Assembly (NCBI RefSeq): GCF_016093545.1
Contig: NZ_JADKYX010000006.1
Coordinates: forward strand, 62,001 to 126,000
Source: Massilia rhizosphaerae
GTDB lineage: Bacteria; Pseudomonadota; Gammaproteobacteria; Burkholderiales; Burkholderiaceae_D
DNA length: 64,000 nt
Reading direction: 5' to 3'
Below the pieces are notes generated by a model that ran no database searches, was not told the origin of the DNA, and worked only from the letters and a program-made list of their open reading frames with translations. Numbering within the stretch: the first letter of the stretch is position 1; the number at the start of each line of letters is the position of its first letter. A program made the position numbers and the translations under genes. Of the stretch, positions 28,064 to 37,104 are shown one piece after another.

Positions 28064-29464
28064 ATGTCCCAGCTGAAATCCATACAAGATGACAATCCGC
28101 CAATCTGGTTGCCGCGCTTGGCCGGGAACAAGGGGCCGCGTTTTTTGCAGATTGCGGATGCATTGCAGGCCGCGGTGGGAGACGGCTCGCTGAAACCGGG
28201 TGACCGTCTGCCTCCGCAGCGCCAGTTGGCGGCACGGCTGGACGTCGACCTGACGACGATCACGCGCGCCTACGACGAGGCCAGGCGCCGCAACCTGCTG
28301 GAGGGCCGCGGCGCTCGCGGCACGTATGTCGCGGCGCCGAAAGTCGAATTGACGTCGATCCTCGACCTGAGCATGAATACCCCGCCACCGCCGGACGGCG
28401 TGGACTTCGGCGACATGTTGAAACAAGGTTTGTCGCAAGTGCTGATGCGGGCAGATAACGAATTGCTGATGACTTACCACCTGGGCGGAGGAAGCGACGC
28501 CGACCGCAAGGCCGGCGCCAAGTGGCTCGAACCGATGTTTGGACAGCTGGATGCTCGCCAGATTGTCGTCTGTCCGGGTGCGCAAGCGGCGATCGCCGCA
28601 TTGATCCTTGCGCTGACGGCGCCTGGCGACGTCATCCTGGCGGAGCCGACGGGTTATCCCGGCTTGCGTGCTGCGGCGGCCCAATTCGGCCGGCACCTCA
28701 TCGCGGTGGAAGCGGACAAGGACGGGATGGTGCCCGGGCTGCTCGAGGAAGCGTGCCGCCGGCACGAGCCTGCGCTGGTCTACCTCAATCCGACATTGCA
28801 GAACCCGACCGCCGTCACCATGCCGGAACAACGGCGCAAGGAGCTCGCCGGCGTCGCAAAGCGCTGCAACGTACGGATCGTCGAGGACGATCCCTACTGG
28901 CTCCTTGCCGATGCCCCACCAGCCCCCATTGCCACGTTTGCCCCGGAACAGACGTATTACATCTCGACCCTGTCGAAATGCCTGACGCCCGGCTTGCGTG
29001 TCGCCTTCGTGCTCGTACGCGACGCGCACGAACGCCAACGATTCCTGGCCGCGCTACGATCGTTTGCGCTGATGGCCGCGCCGCTGACGGCGGCGCTGGC
29101 CACGCAGTGGATCCTCGACGGTTCGGCGGACGGATTGATGGCTGGCGTCCGCAGCGAGGCGCGCCTGCGCCACCGGATGGCTCGGGACATCCTGGCGGGG
29201 CGGTACAGCGGCGCCGGAGACGGCCTGCATGTCTGGCTCGAGTTGCCGGCGTATTGGAACGCCTCGCAGCTCGCGCGTGCGGCCGCCGGCGAGGGCATCG
29301 CGGTCACGCCGGCGGAGGCATTCGCGACCGGCGACGGGTCCGTGAATGCGATCCGGATCTCCTTGGGCAGCATCAAGGACCGTGGACGCCTTCAGGCGGG
29401 TCTGCAACGGCTGTCTCGTCTGCTTGCGCAGCGGCCGGAGTCGTTCAGCGCCGCCGTGGTTTGA
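28064..29464 (+). CDS. MocR-type GntR/aminotransferase transcriptional regulator
   Basis: 466 residues. An N-terminal GntR winged helix (about 20-90: GDRLPPQRQLAARL, TTITRAYDEARRR) is fused to a fold-type I aminotransferase domain. PLP would be bound by Lys 305 in STLSKCLTPGLRVAF, with Asp in IVEDDPYW and the conserved LNPTLQNPT loop. MocR proteins sense PLP or amino-compound ligands and usually act on a neighbouring divergent gene; here that is the small membrane-protein gene at 27693. Closest in plan to the YdcR group. Confidence 0.92.
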   Translation: MSQLKSIQDDNPPIWLPRLAGNKGPRFLQIADALQAAVGDGSLKPGDRLPPQRQLAARLDVDLTTITRAYDEARRRNLLEGRGARGTYVAAPKVELTSILDLSMNTPPPPDGVDFGDMLKQGLSQVLMRADNELLMTYHLGGGSDADRKAGAKWLEPMFGQLDARQIVVCPGAQAAIAALILALTAPGDVILAEPTGYPGLRAAAAQFGRHLIAVEADKDGMVPGLLEEACRRHEPALVYLNPTLQNPTAVTMPEQRRKELAGVAKRCNVRIVEDDPYWLLADAPPAPIATFAPEQTYYISTLSKCLTPGLRVAFVLVRDAHERQRFLAALRSFALMAAPLTAALATQWILDGSADGLMAGVRSEARLRHRMARDILAGRYSGAGDGLHVWLELPAYWNASQLARAAAGEGIAVTPAEAFATGDGSVNAIRISLGSIKDRGRLQAGLQRLSRLLAQRPESFSAAVV

Positions 29465-29512
29465 CTGTCCGGCAAACGACGGGACCGACGCGCCGCAGGT
29501 GGATTCCCTCCG

Positions 29513-29518
29513 TATAAT
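29513..29518 (+). promoter_or_regulatory. Consensus -10 element before the receiver-domain gene
   Basis: A perfect TATAAT sits 31 bases before the ATG at 29550. No -35 match is found 16-18 bases upstream, so if it is a promoter it probably needs an activator. Confidence 0.4.
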
Positions 29519-29549
29519 GAAGCTCCACCGCACTTCCGGGCCCGCCAGC

Positions 29550-29933
29550 ATGAGCGCACAACCCAGCGTCCTCGTCGTCGAGGACGACGTCCACATCGCC
29601 CACGTCCTCGGCTTCATGCTCGAGCGCCAGGGGTATCGCGTAATCCACGCGGCCGACGGGCGGGCCGCCGTGCAGCACGTCGTGTCGCAGCCGGCGCCGG
29701 ATCTCGTGCTGCTGGACGTGATGCTGCCCTACGTGGACGGGTTCGAGATCATCGGCCTGATCCGCGCCCAGGCCGGCTGGGAAGCCGTCCCCGTCCTCAT
29801 GCTGACCGCCAAGAACACCGAGCGCGACACCGTGCGCGCCCTCGACGCCGGCGCCGACGATTTCATCATCAAGCCCTTCCAGCCGCAGGAATTGCTGGCG
29901 CGCCTGCGCCGCTACCTCAAGACGGCGCCCTGA
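29550..29933 (+). CDS. Stand-alone response regulator receiver protein
   Basis: 127 residues, only a CheY-like receiver domain. Acidic pocket VVEDD, phospho-acceptor Asp in LVLLDVMLPYVDG, switch Thr in MLTAKN, and conserved Lys in FIIKPFQPQEL. There is no output domain and no kinase next to it. ATG 29550 is used; an in-frame ATG at 29517 overlaps the TATAAT and is unlikely. The GH43 gene follows 76 bases later. Confidence 0.88.
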   Translation: MSAQPSVLVVEDDVHIAHVLGFMLERQGYRVIHAADGRAAVQHVVSQPAPDLVLLDVMLPYVDGFEIIGLIRAQAGWEAVPVLMLTAKNTERDTVRALDAGADDFIIKPFQPQELLARLRRYLKTAP

Positions 29934-30009
29934 TCCGCCCTTCTTGCTCATGAAATCGTTTTCATATACCCTTGGAAACGTTCATCCCACACAACAACTG
30001 GAGTTCCGC

Positions 30010-31644
30010 TTGACCAACCAATCCCGCCGCACGGCGTTCAAGACCCTGCTGGCCGGCGCCGGCGCCGCTTCCCTTCCCGTCTTGCCCGCCCAGGCCGCCG
30101 CAGCGAAAGCGGCCGCCGCCTGCCCGCCCGCCGCACCACACTGGGGCCGCGGCATCGAAGGCCAGCGCAAGGCCGACCGCGGCGACGGCACGTACGTCAA
30201 CCCGATCATCGCCGGCGACCACCCGGACCCGACCATCCTCAAGGACGGCAAGGACTATTACATGACCTTCTCGTCCTTCTTTTCCTATCCGGGCATCGTG
30301 ATCTGGCATTCCACCGATCTCGTGAACTGGGCGCCGGTCGGCCCCGCGCTGAAAAAACTGCTGGGCACGATCTGGGCGCTCGACCTGTGCAAGCACGACG
30401 GCCGCTATTTCATCTACATCCCGGCCGCGCCGGACGGCAAGCCATGGTCGATCTACGCCATCTGGGCCGACCACATCGAAGGGCCGTGGAGCGACCCGAT
30501 CGACCTCAAGATCGCCGGCTGCATCGATCCGGGCCACGTCGTCGGCGAGGACGGCAGGCGCTACCTGTTCGTCAACGGCATCCGCCGCGTGCGTCTCGCG
30601 GACGACGGCCTGCGCGCGGACGGCCCGGTCGAACCGGCATACCAGCCGTGGCATTATCCGGACGACTGGGTCGTGGAGAACTTCGCGCCGGAAGGCCCCA
30701 AGCTGTTGCGCCACGGCGAGTACTTCTACCTGATCACGGCGGTGGGCGGCACGGCCGGTCCGGTGACGGGCCACATGGTGATCGCGGCACGCTCGAAATC
30801 GATCGACGGCCCGTGGGAACACTGCCCGCACAATCCGCTCGTGCGCACGACGGGCACGGCGGAGCCGTGGTGGTCGCGCGGCCACGCGACGCTCGTGGAA
30901 GGTCCGGCCGGCGACTGGTGGATGGTCTACCACGGCTACGAGAACGGCTTTCGCACGCTGGGCCGCCAGACCTTGCTGGAGCCGATCGAGTGGACGTCCG
31001 ACGGCTGGTTCCGCGCCAAGGGCGGCGACCTGTCGAAGCCTTTGCCCAAGCCGCGCGGCGGCAAGGCGGGGCCGAACGGATTCGCGCTGTCCGACGATTT
31101 TTCGCGCGACCGCTTCGGCGTCCAGTGGGCGTTCCACGACCCGGCGCCGGACGACATGGCGCGGGCGCGCTTCGCCAACGGCGGCCTGGAAATCAAGGGC
31201 AAAGGCACGTCGCCCGCCGACAGCACCCCGCTCACCTGCGGCGTCGGCGACCGCTCGTACGAGGCCGAGATCACGCTCGACCTGGTCGGCCCGGCCGAAG
31301 GCGGCCTGCTGCTGTTCTACAACCAGAAGGCGTTCGTGGGCCTGGGGTTCACGCCGGAATTCGTCAAGACGTGGCAGTACGCGGAGGAGCAGCCATGGGC
31401 GCGCCGCCCGCAGGCCATCTCCAGCGTGCGCGCGCGCCTGACCAACGTCGACAACGTCATCACCTTCCACTACTCGTTCGACGACGGCAAGACGTGGCTC
31501 CTGCACGGCACGCGCATGGAAGTGTCGGGGATCCACCACAATGTGTTCGGCGGCTTCCTGAGCCTGAAACTGGGCGTGTACGCGGCGGGCGGCGGCACGG
31601 TGCGCCTGCGCGACTTCCGCTACAACGCGCTGGCGCCGGCATGA
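30010..31644 (+). CDS. Exported glycoside hydrolase family 43 protein
   Basis: 544 residues, likely an arabinan/xylan side-chain or backbone hydrolase. A Tat-like signal (SRRTAFKTLLAGAGAAS) precedes a five-bladed propeller. Catalytic candidates fit GH43: base Asp 73 (DHPDPT), pKa-modulating Asp 173 (CIDPGH), and acid Glu 228 (APEGPKLL). A C-terminal beta-sandwich (GH43_C2 type) covers about 355-540. Start is TTG at 30010 with GGAG 6 bases upstream; an in-frame ATG at 29950 would put 20 odd residues before the Tat motif. Substrate not predictable from sequence alone. Confidence 0.88.
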   Translation: MTNQSRRTAFKTLLAGAGAASLPVLPAQAAAAKAAAACPPAAPHWGRGIEGQRKADRGDGTYVNPIIAGDHPDPTILKDGKDYYMTFSSFFSYPGIVIWHSTDLVNWAPVGPALKKLLGTIWALDLCKHDGRYFIYIPAAPDGKPWSIYAIWADHIEGPWSDPIDLKIAGCIDPGHVVGEDGRRYLFVNGIRRVRLADDGLRADGPVEPAYQPWHYPDDWVVENFAPEGPKLLRHGEYFYLITAVGGTAGPVTGHMVIAARSKSIDGPWEHCPHNPLVRTTGTAEPWWSRGHATLVEGPAGDWWMVYHGYENGFRTLGRQTLLEPIEWTSDGWFRAKGGDLSKPLPKPRGGKAGPNGFALSDDFSRDRFGVQWAFHDPAPDDMARARFANGGLEIKGKGTSPADSTPLTCGVGDRSYEAEITLDLVGPAEGGLLLFYNQKAFVGLGFTPEFVKTWQYAEEQPWARRPQAISSVRARLTNVDNVITFHYSFDDGKTWLLHGTRMEVSGIHHNVFGGFLSLKLGVYAAGGGTVRLRDFRYNALAPA

Positions 31645-31713
31645 CGCCCTGAGCGCGCGCCACGGCCCGGCGGGACCTGCTAGCATGCGCGCAGATCGTA
31701 ACCAACAGTCTAC

Positions 31714-33918
31714 ATGGACGCGTACCCGCCACGCATGGCCGCCGCCGGCGGACTCCCCGACGACGCCCAGCGGCGCTTCGACGAACTGCTCGCCCACCTG
31801 CCGGCCGGCGTCGTGATGCACGACGCCGGCGGCCGCGTGGTGGCCGCCAACCGCCAGGCGCTGGCGCTGCTGGGACGCGGCGAGGACCAGGTCCTGGGCT
31901 CGCCGGACGACGACGCGTTCTGGCACTTCGTGCGCGCGGACGGCACCCGCATGCCGGCTTCCGAATATCCCGTCAACGCCGTGCTGCGCACGGGCGCCAA
32001 GGTGTCGGACCTCGTCGTCGGCGTGCCCCGCCCCGCCGAAGGCGGCGTGCGCTGGGCGATCTGCAACGCCTATCCGGAGCGGGGCGAGGACGGCGCCCTG
32101 TGCGGCGTCGTCGTCTGCTTCACGGACTGCACGGCCCTCAAGTACGCCGAACAGTCGCTGCACAAGTCCGAGGAACGCATGCGGCTCGCGCTGCAGGGGT
32201 CCACGGACGCGCCGTGGGACTGGGACCTCGTCACCGGCGAAATCTATTATTCCGCGCGCTACTGGGAAATGCTCGGCTACGCGGCGGACGAACAGGCTCC
32301 CGATCCGTCGGCGTGGATGCGCATGATGCACCCGGAGGACCGCGCGCGCGTCGTCGCCTTCGTCGACGAATTGCTGCCCGGCCCGCGCCAGGCCTACAGC
32401 ATCGAATTCCGCCTGCGCCACCACGACGGCCATTACGTGCCGGTGCTGAGCCGCGGCTTCATCCTGCGCGATGCCCTTGGTGCGGCGGTGCGGCTGTCCG
32501 GCACGAATACCGACCTCACTGAACGCAAGCAGTCCGAACACCGCATCCACGAACTGGCGTATTTCGACCAGCTCACCGGCCTGCCGAACCGGCGCTTCCT
32601 GATCGACGAACTGGGCCAGATCCTCGCCCGCAACGGCCGCGCGGGCCGCCACGGCGCCCTGCTGTTCCTCGATCTCGACCACTTCAAGCTGCTGAACGAC
32701 ACGATGGGCCACGACGTGGGCGACCTGCTGCTGCGCGAAGTGGCGCGGCGGCTGCGCCGGGCGCTGCGCGAAGGCGACCATCTGGCGCGCCTGGGCGGCG
32801 ACGAATTCGTCATCGTGCTGGAAAACCTGGGGCACACGCCGGCCGCGGCGACGGCCGAAGTGCAGGCCGTCGGCCGCAAGGTCCTCGAGGTGCTGGGCGA
32901 ACCGTTCGACCTGGCGGGCCGGCCGTACGCCAGCAGCCCGAGCATCGGCGCCACGCTGTTCGACGGCGATCCGGACGGCATCGACACCCTGCTGCGCCAG
33001 GCCGACCTCGCGATGTACCGCGCCAAGGAGGAAGGCCGCAACACGCTGCGCTTCTTCGACCCCGGCATGCAGGCGGCGGTGGACCGCCAGGCCGCGCTGT
33101 CGGCCGCGCTGCGCACGGGCCTCGCGCGGCGCCAGTTCGTGCTGTACTGCCAGCCGCAGTTCGGCCACGACGGCAGCCTCGTGGGCGCGGAGGCGCTCGT
33201 GCGCTGGAAGCGCGGCGCGGACGAACTGGTCGGCCCCGGCGAATTCATCGGCGCGGCCGAATCGGGCGGCCTGATCGCGGCGCTCGGCATGGACGTGCTG
33301 GAACAGGGCTGCCACGCGCTCGCGCGCTGGGCGCGCGCGCCCGGCCTCGCCGCGCTCAAGCTGGCCGTGAACGTCAGCGTGCACCAGCTGCGCGACCCGG
33401 ACTTCCCGCGCGCCGTCGCCACCCTGCTCGCGGCGACGGGCGCCCCCGCCGACCGCCTCACGCTCGAATTGACGGAGAGCGTGTTCGCGCGCAACCCGGC
33501 CGACCTCGTCGACCGCATGCAGCAGCTGCGCGGGCTCGGCGTGCATTTCGCGCTGGACGATTTCGGCACCGGCTATTCGTCGCTGGCCTACCTGGCGCGC
33601 TTTCCGCTGGCGGCGCTCAAGATCGACCGCTCGTTCGTGCAGGACGTCGACCACGATCCGAACGCGTCGTCCATCGTCGAAGCCATCATCGCGCTCGCGC
33701 GCAAGCTGCACCTGGCGACGATCGCCGAGGGCGTGGAACTGGATGCGCAGCAGGCCTTCCTGACGGCGCACGGCTGCGACGTGATGCAGGGCTATCTGCT
33801 GGGGCGCCCGGTGGCGCTGGACGAATTCGAGCGGCGCTACGGCCAGGCGGACCTGCAGGCGCCTCAGGGACTTCAGGGGCTACAGGCGTTTCAGGCGGCC
33901 AGCGGCAGCTCGACGTAG
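31714..33918 (+). CDS. PAS-PAS-GGDEF-EAL cyclic-di-GMP protein
   Basis: Cytosolic c-di-GMP enzyme, 734 residues. Two PAS/PAC domains (about 20-145 and 155-270) are followed by GGDEF (LGGDEF, residues 361-365) and EAL (EAL at 493-495, with [26 protein letters not shown] and TIAEGVE). Both catalytic motifs look intact, so it could make or degrade c-di-GMP; an RxxD inhibitory site was not found. The last 28 bases overlap the convergent histidine kinase gene. The C-terminal tail is Gln/Leu-rich and probably unstructured. Confidence 0.93.
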   Translation: MDAYPPRMAAAGGLPDDAQRRFDELLAHLPAGVVMHDAGGRVVAANRQALALLGRGEDQVLGSPDDDAFWHFVRADGTRMPASEYPVNAVLRTGAKVSDLVVGVPRPAEGGVRWAICNAYPERGEDGALCGVVVCFTDCTALKYAEQSLHKSEERMRLALQGSTDAPWDWDLVTGEIYYSARYWEMLGYAADEQAPDPSAWMRMMHPEDRARVVAFVDELLPGPRQAYSIEFRLRHHDGHYVPVLSRGFILRDALGAAVRLSGTNTDLTERKQSEHRIHELAYFDQLTGLPNRRFLIDELGQILARNGRAGRHGALLFLDLDHFKLLNDTMGHDVGDLLLREVARRLRRALREGDHLARLGGDEFVIVLENLGHTPAAATAEVQAVGRKVLEVLGEPFDLAGRPYASSPSIGATLFDGDPDGIDTLLRQADLAMYRAKEEGRNTLRFFDPGMQAAVDRQAALSAALRTGLARRQFVLYCQPQFGHDGSLVGAEALVRWKRGADELVGPGEFIGAAESGGLIAALGMDVLEQGCHALARWARAPGLAALKLAVNVSVHQLRDPDFPRAVATLLAATGAPADRLTLELTESVFARNPADLVDRMQQLRGLGVHFALDDFGTGYSSLAYLARFPLAALKIDRSFVQDVDHDPNASSIVEAIIALARKLHLATIAEGVELDAQQAFLTAHGCDVMQGYLLGRPVALDEFERRYGQADLQAPQGLQGLQAFQAASGSST

Positions 33919-36176
33919 AACGTGGTGCCGATGCCCTCGGCACTGTCGAACCAGATGTTCCCGCCCAGCTCCTCCACGATGGTCTTGCAGATCGACAGGC
34001 CGAGGCCCGTGCCGCCCTGGCGGCGCGAATCGGCGCCGTCGGCCTGGGCGAAACGCTGGAACACGCGCTCGCGGAACGCTTCCGGAATGCCCGCGCCCTC
34101 GTCGGCCACGGCCAGCCGCACGGCGTCGCCGCGCGCCTCGACCTGCGTGCGCACACGGGCTCCCGGCCCGGAAAACTTGATCGCGTTCGACAGCAGGTTC
34201 GTCAGCACCTGGGCCAGGCGGTCGCGGTCGACGTCCACGCGCATGCCTTCCGCGCCCGGCGCCGCCACGCACGACAGTTCGACGCCGGCGCGGGCCGCGA
34301 ACGCCTGCATCGCCGCGACGGCGTCCTGCGCGAGCGGCAGCAGCGGCTGCACCGCGCGCTCGAACGCCATGCCGCCGGCGTCCATCTTCTGGATATCCAG
34401 CACGTCGCCGACCAGGCGCACGAGCCGCCCCGAGCTGGCGTTGGCCACGTCGACGAGCCCTTGCGCGTCGGGCGGCAATTCGCCCGCCATGCCGTCGGCC
34501 AGCAGCGCCAGCGACGCCGAGATCGCGGTCAGCGGCGTGCGCAGCTCGTGCGACACGGTCGCCACGAATTCGTCCTTCATGCGCTCGACTTCCTTGCGCG
34601 CCGAGATGTCGTGCACGAAGACGGAAAAGAACAGGCCGTCGCCCGTGCCGGCCAGCCCCACGGTCATCTCGACGGGGATCTCGCGGCCGTCGCACGCCAG
34701 CAGCACGCGTTCGACGCGCCGGCCCAGGATTTCCAGCTCGCCCGTCTCGAGGAAGCGGGCGAGCAGCTCGCGCGTGCGGGCGCGGAAGCGTTCCGGGATG
34801 ACGAGGTCCGCCACGTGGCGGCCGACGGCCTGCCCGCGCGGCCAGCCGAGCATCGTCTCGGCCGCCGAGTTCCAATCGCAGATGCGGCCGCGCATGTCGA
34901 TGCCGACGAAGGCATCCTGCGCCGTTGCGATGATGGTGGCGATGCGCTGCTCGTTGGTGCGCACGCTGGCCAGCGCCTGTTCCAGTTCGCGCGTGCGCAG
35001 GGCCACGCGCTCTTCCAGGGTGGCGTTCAACGCTTCCAGGTCGCGCCGGCGCCGTACGAGGTTCGCCACGAGCGTGTTCAGCGTCATGCCCAGCGCGCGC
35101 ACCTCGGCATAGCCGCCGCGCCCGACCTCGATGCGCGCCGTCTCGCCGGCGCGGATGCGCTGCGCGGCATCGGCCAGGTCGCCCAGCGGACGGGTGATGC
35201 GGCGCGCCAGCGCCACGCCGGCCAGCGAGAACAGGAGCGCCAGCAGCACGCCGCTGGCCAGGCCGTATTCGCGCAGGCGGCGCACGGGGGCGAACGCGTC
35301 GTCGACGTTCTGGCGCACCAGCACCGTCCAGCCCAGGCCGGGGTAGTCGCCGTAGCCGTGGCCGAGCTGGTAGCCGACCAGGTAGGAGCGCCCGTCCGGC
35401 CATGTCTCGACGACATAGCCGCCGTGGATCTGCGCGTGCGCGGCCTGCAGGCTTTGCAGGGTCAGGCGCTTGCCGACGACGTCCGCCGGCCCGAGCAGCA
35501 CGTTGCCGTCCGTGTCGACGATCAGGGCCTCGGCCTGGCGCCGCGCCGCGATCCCCGCCATCACGGAGCGTTCGACGTCGCGCGCCCATTGCCAGGACAG
35601 GTGGGCGCCCAGCACGCCGCGCGTGACGCCCTCGTCGTCGATGTAGGGAAAGGCGACGTCGACGAAGCGCCAGGGTTCCGTCTGCCGGGGCAGGTGGCGC
35701 GCCAGCAGCATGGCTTCGTGCACGTCGTCCGCGTGGATGCCGCGCAGGGCGTTGCGGAACCAGGGGCGGCGGGACACGTCCGCCCCCTCCAGCAAGCCCT
35801 GGGCCGCGACCTGCACCTTGCCGTCCAGGTCCGCCAGGCCGATCCAGCTGTAGTAACCGAGGGTGTTGCGGATCGCGTCCAGGGTCGCGCGGCGGCGCGC
35901 GTGCGGCTGGTCCTCGCCCAGCACGCGGCGCCGCGCCAGCAGGCCGACCTCGCGATAGCGTTCGAACATGCCGCGCTCCAGCTTGTCCGACGTCTGCATG
36001 GCCAGCTCGGCCAGGCCGTGGCCGATGCTGGTCTCGACCTGCTCCGTCGACTTGCGTTCGATGACGGACGTCAGCGCCAGCGTGAGGATGATGGACAGCA
36101 GCACGAAGGCCAGGGCCAGCCACGCGCCGAGGGCGCGCGGCAGCAGGCGGCGCAATGATTTCAAGGGATTCGACAT
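33891..36176 (-). CDS. Cache-HAMP-PAS hybrid-free sensor histidine kinase
   Basis: 761 residues. TM1 (about 15-37), a large periplasmic dCache-like sensor (about 40-310) and TM2 (about 312-333) are followed by HAMP, coiled coil, PAS (ATIIATAQDAFVGIDM), HisKA with phospho-acceptor His 543 ([10 protein letters not shown]), and HATPase_c with N-box NLLSNAIKF, G1 DEGAGIPE and G2 GGTGLGLSI. No receiver domain and no adjacent cognate regulator; the receiver-only protein at 29550 is a possible but unproven partner. Converges on and overlaps the c-di-GMP gene by 28 bases. Confidence 0.92.
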   Translation of the reverse strand: MSNPLKSLRRLLPRALGAWLALAFVLLSIILTLALTSVIERKSTEQVETSIGHGLAELAMQTSDKLERGMFERYREVGLLARRRVLGEDQPHARRRATLDAIRNTLGYYSWIGLADLDGKVQVAAQGLLEGADVSRRPWFRNALRGIHADDVHEAMLLARHLPRQTEPWRFVDVAFPYIDDEGVTRGVLGAHLSWQWARDVERSVMAGIAARRQAEALIVDTDGNVLLGPADVVGKRLTLQSLQAAHAQIHGGYVVETWPDGRSYLVGYQLGHGYGDYPGLGWTVLVRQNVDDAFAPVRRLREYGLASGVLLALLFSLAGVALARRITRPLGDLADAAQRIRAGETARIEVGRGGYAEVRALGMTLNTLVANLVRRRRDLEALNATLEERVALRTRELEQALASVRTNEQRIATIIATAQDAFVGIDMRGRICDWNSAAETMLGWPRGQAVGRHVADLVIPERFRARTRELLARFLETGELEILGRRVERVLLACDGREIPVEMTVGLAGTGDGLFFSVFVHDISARKEVERMKDEFVATVSHELRTPLTAISASLALLADGMAGELPPDAQGLVDVANASSGRLVRLVGDVLDIQKMDAGGMAFERAVQPLLPLAQDAVAAMQAFAARAGVELSCVAAPGAEGMRVDVDRDRLAQVLTNLLSNAIKFSGPGARVRTQVEARGDAVRLAVADEGAGIPEAFRERVFQRFAQADGADSRRQGGTGLGLSICKTIVEELGGNIWFDSAEGIGTTFYVELPLAA

Positions 36177-36423
36177 GGCAAACGGACATGGGACACGGCG
36201 CCTTACGGACGCTGCTGCCAGCCTAGCACAGCCATGATTCCGCGCGGCAATTGTGTTGCTTCAGGTGAACACCCGCGTCACGTTTCGGCCGCGCTGTTGT
36301 ATTTCCAACCAGAAGCACCCATATCGGATAGGCGGGCGCCGGCGGCCGATGCACGGCCATGTCCAATTTCCGGTAAACTCGCCTGTTACGTAACCAATTA
36401 TGCGTCATCGCTCAGGAACAGCC

Positions 36424-37068
36424 ATGCAAGACAATGCCACCGCGCCTTCCAACCTCGTCGACTACGTGACGTCGTGCAGCCTGCCGACGCCGTGGGCGCA
36501 GTTCACCCTGCATGCGTTCGTGGAGCATGCGACCGGCAAGGAGCACCTGGCGATGACCCTGGGCGACCTGTCCACGGGCGACGCCCCGCTGGCGCGCATC
36601 CACTCGGAATGCCTGACGGGCGACGTGATGTTCTCGCAGCGCTGCGACTGCGGCGCCCAGCTGGAGTCCGCGCTGCGCCGTATCGCCGACGAAGGCCGCG
36701 GCATCCTCCTGTACCTGCGCCAGGAAGGCCGCGGCATCGGCCTCGTCAACAAGATCCGGGCCTACCGCCTGCAGGAAGCGGGCGCCGACACGGTCGAGGC
36801 CAACCTGCAGCTGGGCTTCCACGCCGACGCCCGCAACTATGAACTGGTGCTGCCGATGCTGGAACAGTTCGGCATCGGGGCCGTGCGCCTGATGACCAAC
36901 AACCCGCGCAAGATCGACGCGCTGGGCAAGCTGGGCATCCAGGTGGCCGAGCGCGTGCCGCTGCTCGTCAACCGCAACGCCTACAACGACAACTACCTGA
37001 ACACCAAGCAGGCCAAGCTGGGCCACATGATGACGCCCGTCACCGAGGCGCTCGACAGCGAAGCGTAA
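36424..37068 (+). CDS. ribA: GTP cyclohydrolase II
   Basis: First enzyme of riboflavin synthesis: converts GTP to 2,5-diamino-6-ribosylamino-4(3H)-pyrimidinone 5'-phosphate, formate and pyrophosphate. 214 residues. The zinc site is complete (Cys 63, 74 and 76 in SECLTGDV and SQRCDCG), and [10 protein letters not shown] and MTNNPRKI are conserved. ATG 36424 with AGGA 7 bases upstream is used; an ATG 8 codons earlier is less likely. No FMN riboswitch is visible upstream. It stands alone from other rib genes and is 36 bases before the protease gene. Confidence 0.95.
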   Translation: MQDNATAPSNLVDYVTSCSLPTPWAQFTLHAFVEHATGKEHLAMTLGDLSTGDAPLARIHSECLTGDVMFSQRCDCGAQLESALRRIADEGRGILLYLRQEGRGIGLVNKIRAYRLQEAGADTVEANLQLGFHADARNYELVLPMLEQFGIGAVRLMTNNPRKIDALGKLGIQVAERVPLLVNRNAYNDNYLNTKQAKLGHMMTPVTEALDSEA

Positions 37069-37104
37069 ACCCACCGCGGGCGGCGCTTCTGGCAAGATGG
37101 CGCC

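Noticed and set aside
29962..33771. 1269-codon minus-strand frame over GH43 and the c-di-GMP gene
   Set aside because: Spans two real plus-strand genes and a gap; composition biased and motif-free.
36177..36423. FMN riboswitch upstream of ribA
   Set aside because: No RFN-element conserved segments seen; only a short GTTACGTAAC palindrome (36385-36394) of unknown meaning.
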